This document shows positions 63,062 through 64,000 of a stretch of 64,000 nucleotides of DNA, one piece after another. The translations under genes were made by a program, and so were the position numbers. Location of the stretch: positions 1-64,000 of the forward strand of contig PHAL01000005.1 of assembly GCA_002840355.1 (NCBI GenBank), in the 5' to 3' direction. This stretch comes from Elusimicrobia bacterium HGW-Elusimicrobia-3 (GTDB taxonomy: Bacteria; Elusimicrobiota; Elusimicrobia; Elusimicrobiales; UBA9959). Each line of letters begins with the position of its first letter. Within the stretch, counting starts at the first letter, position 1. The notes below the pieces were generated by a model, which saw nothing but the letters and a program-made list of their open reading frames with translations, did not search any database and was not told the DNA's origin.

Positions 63062-63204
63062 CAGGAAAATTTCTTCAGGGATTTGCAGGCCAGCTGGCTG
63101 ATAGGGCCGGTGATGCATTTGCCGCAGGCCAGCGCCGCGGTCTCGAAGATCTTCTCGGTCTTCATGGCGGGCTTCGCGTAGGTTTTTTTCTTCTTCATAT
63201 TCAT
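63061..63204 (-). CDS. Putative RiPP precursor peptide, 47 aa
   Basis: MNMKKKKTYAKPAMKTEKIFETAALACGKCITGPISQLACKSLKKFS; start overlaps stop of PqqD-like gene (ATGA), stop overlaps start of S26-like gene (ATGA). Absent from ORF track (too short). Confidence 0.8.
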   Translation of the reverse strand: MNMKKKKTYAKPAMKTEKIFETAALACGKCITGPISQLACKSLKKFS

Positions 63205-63467
63205 TTCTCCGCTTTGGCTATCAGTCCGGCGGCCAGCAGTTCTTTGATAAAGGCCGCCGTGTCGGCCGCGGCGGCAGAGGCGTCTATATCGTACTCGGCC
63301 GCGATGGCGGCGGCTATGGCCGCTTCGTCCCTGCCGGCGGCCAGGCCTTCCCAGACCAGGGCCGCTGCGCCGTTAAGTTCGTGCATCCTGGAGCCGGCGG
63401 CGTCCACGATGAACAATTCCCCGGCTATGCGCCGGAAGGCGAGGTCTTTTCTCAGTATAAGCTTCAT
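63201..63467 (-). CDS. PqqD-family peptide chaperone (RRE-like)
   Basis: MKLILRKDLAFRRIAGELFIVDAAGSRMHELNGAAALVWEGLAAG. Confidence 0.88.
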   Translation of the reverse strand: MKLILRKDLAFRRIAGELFIVDAAGSRMHELNGAAALVWEGLAAGRDEAAIAAAIAAEYDIDASAAAADTAAFIKELLAAGLIAKAEK

Positions 63468-64000
63468 ACCAACTCCAGGAAAGCGGCGTCCTTTTTAGAA
63501 AATTCCAGGCTGGCAAAAGAAATTTTACCCAGCAGCGCGGCGGCGTTGTTCAGCACCAGGGACGAGATATCCCGACCTTTTTCAAAATTCAGCAGGCAGC
63601 GCAGCAGCAACTTCAGGGCCTCGCTCCCGCCGCAGGGGGCAACCCTGTTCCCCCTGCTCTTCTTAAGCAGGTATATCCCGCCCAGCGGCCAGGAACCCGG
63701 CCGCCCGTCCGCGCGCATTTCGCCCCAGAACGGCGAACCGTGTACCGTGTAACGACCACCCTCCCGGCGCAGCAAATTAATCTCGTCGCTGATAACTTCG
63801 CAACCGGAGCCGGCGGCCAATTTGGAAAGCGTGGATTTGCCCGCCCCGGACCGGCCCAGGAACAGGTAAGCCCTGCCCTTTTTCACCAGGCCGGCGGAGT
63901 GAAGCATAAAACCGCCCGAGCGCAGCAGCAAACTGCTTATCAAAGACCGCAGGAAAGCGTCCAGGCATTGCTCGTAGGGGGCGGCCGAGAGTTCTCCGGC
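63464..64000 (-). CDS. HprK-related kinase-like protein (N-terminus beyond window edge)
   Basis: MLHSAGLVKKGRAYLFLGRSGAGKSTLSKLAAGSGCEVISDEINLL; frame stays open to 64000. Confidence 0.8.
   Translation of the reverse strand, partial: AGELSAAPYEQCLDAFLRSLISSLLLRSGGFMLHSAGLVKKGRAYLFLGRSGAGKSTLSKLAAGSGCEVISDEINLLRREGGRYTVHGSPFWGEMRADGRPGSWPLGGIYLLKKSRGNRVAPCGGSEALKLLLRCLLNFEKGRDISSLVLNNAAALLGKISFASLEFSKKDAAFLELV

Overview
High-GC bacterial chromosome segment, probably Elusimicrobiota-like (inferred from pilin, Rrf2/FN3 surface-protein and PTS/HprK gene style; not proven). Nearly all real genes lie on the minus strand, so most long plus-strand ORFs in the track are antisense shadows. Main blocks: (i) molybdenum/tungsten cofactor and tungstate-type ABC transport genes with a 26-bp ModE-like operator; (ii) anaerobic ribonucleotide reductase operon (nrdR-nrdD-nrdG), with a glutaredoxin-like domain fused to NrdD; (iii) a tandem pair of unannotated intergenic RNA-like genes at 17.27-17.86 kb, each preceded by four 11-bp-phased TTGARC repeats and a TATACT box, sharing an identical 83-nt C-rich core and ending in a terminator; an OmpR/PhoB-type response regulator lies about 2.3 kb away; (iv) RNase P RNA; (v) a hpf-hprK-rapZ-PTS-GH57-ptsHI-lepA-lepB-metF cluster; (vi) a surface-protein locus with a giant FN3-repeat protein split by a frameshift; (vii) a radical-SAM RiPP-like cluster at the right edge with a 47-aa Cys-containing precursor missed by the ORF track. 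The best candidates for something undescribed are the twin sRNA/iteron locus and the RiPP cluster.
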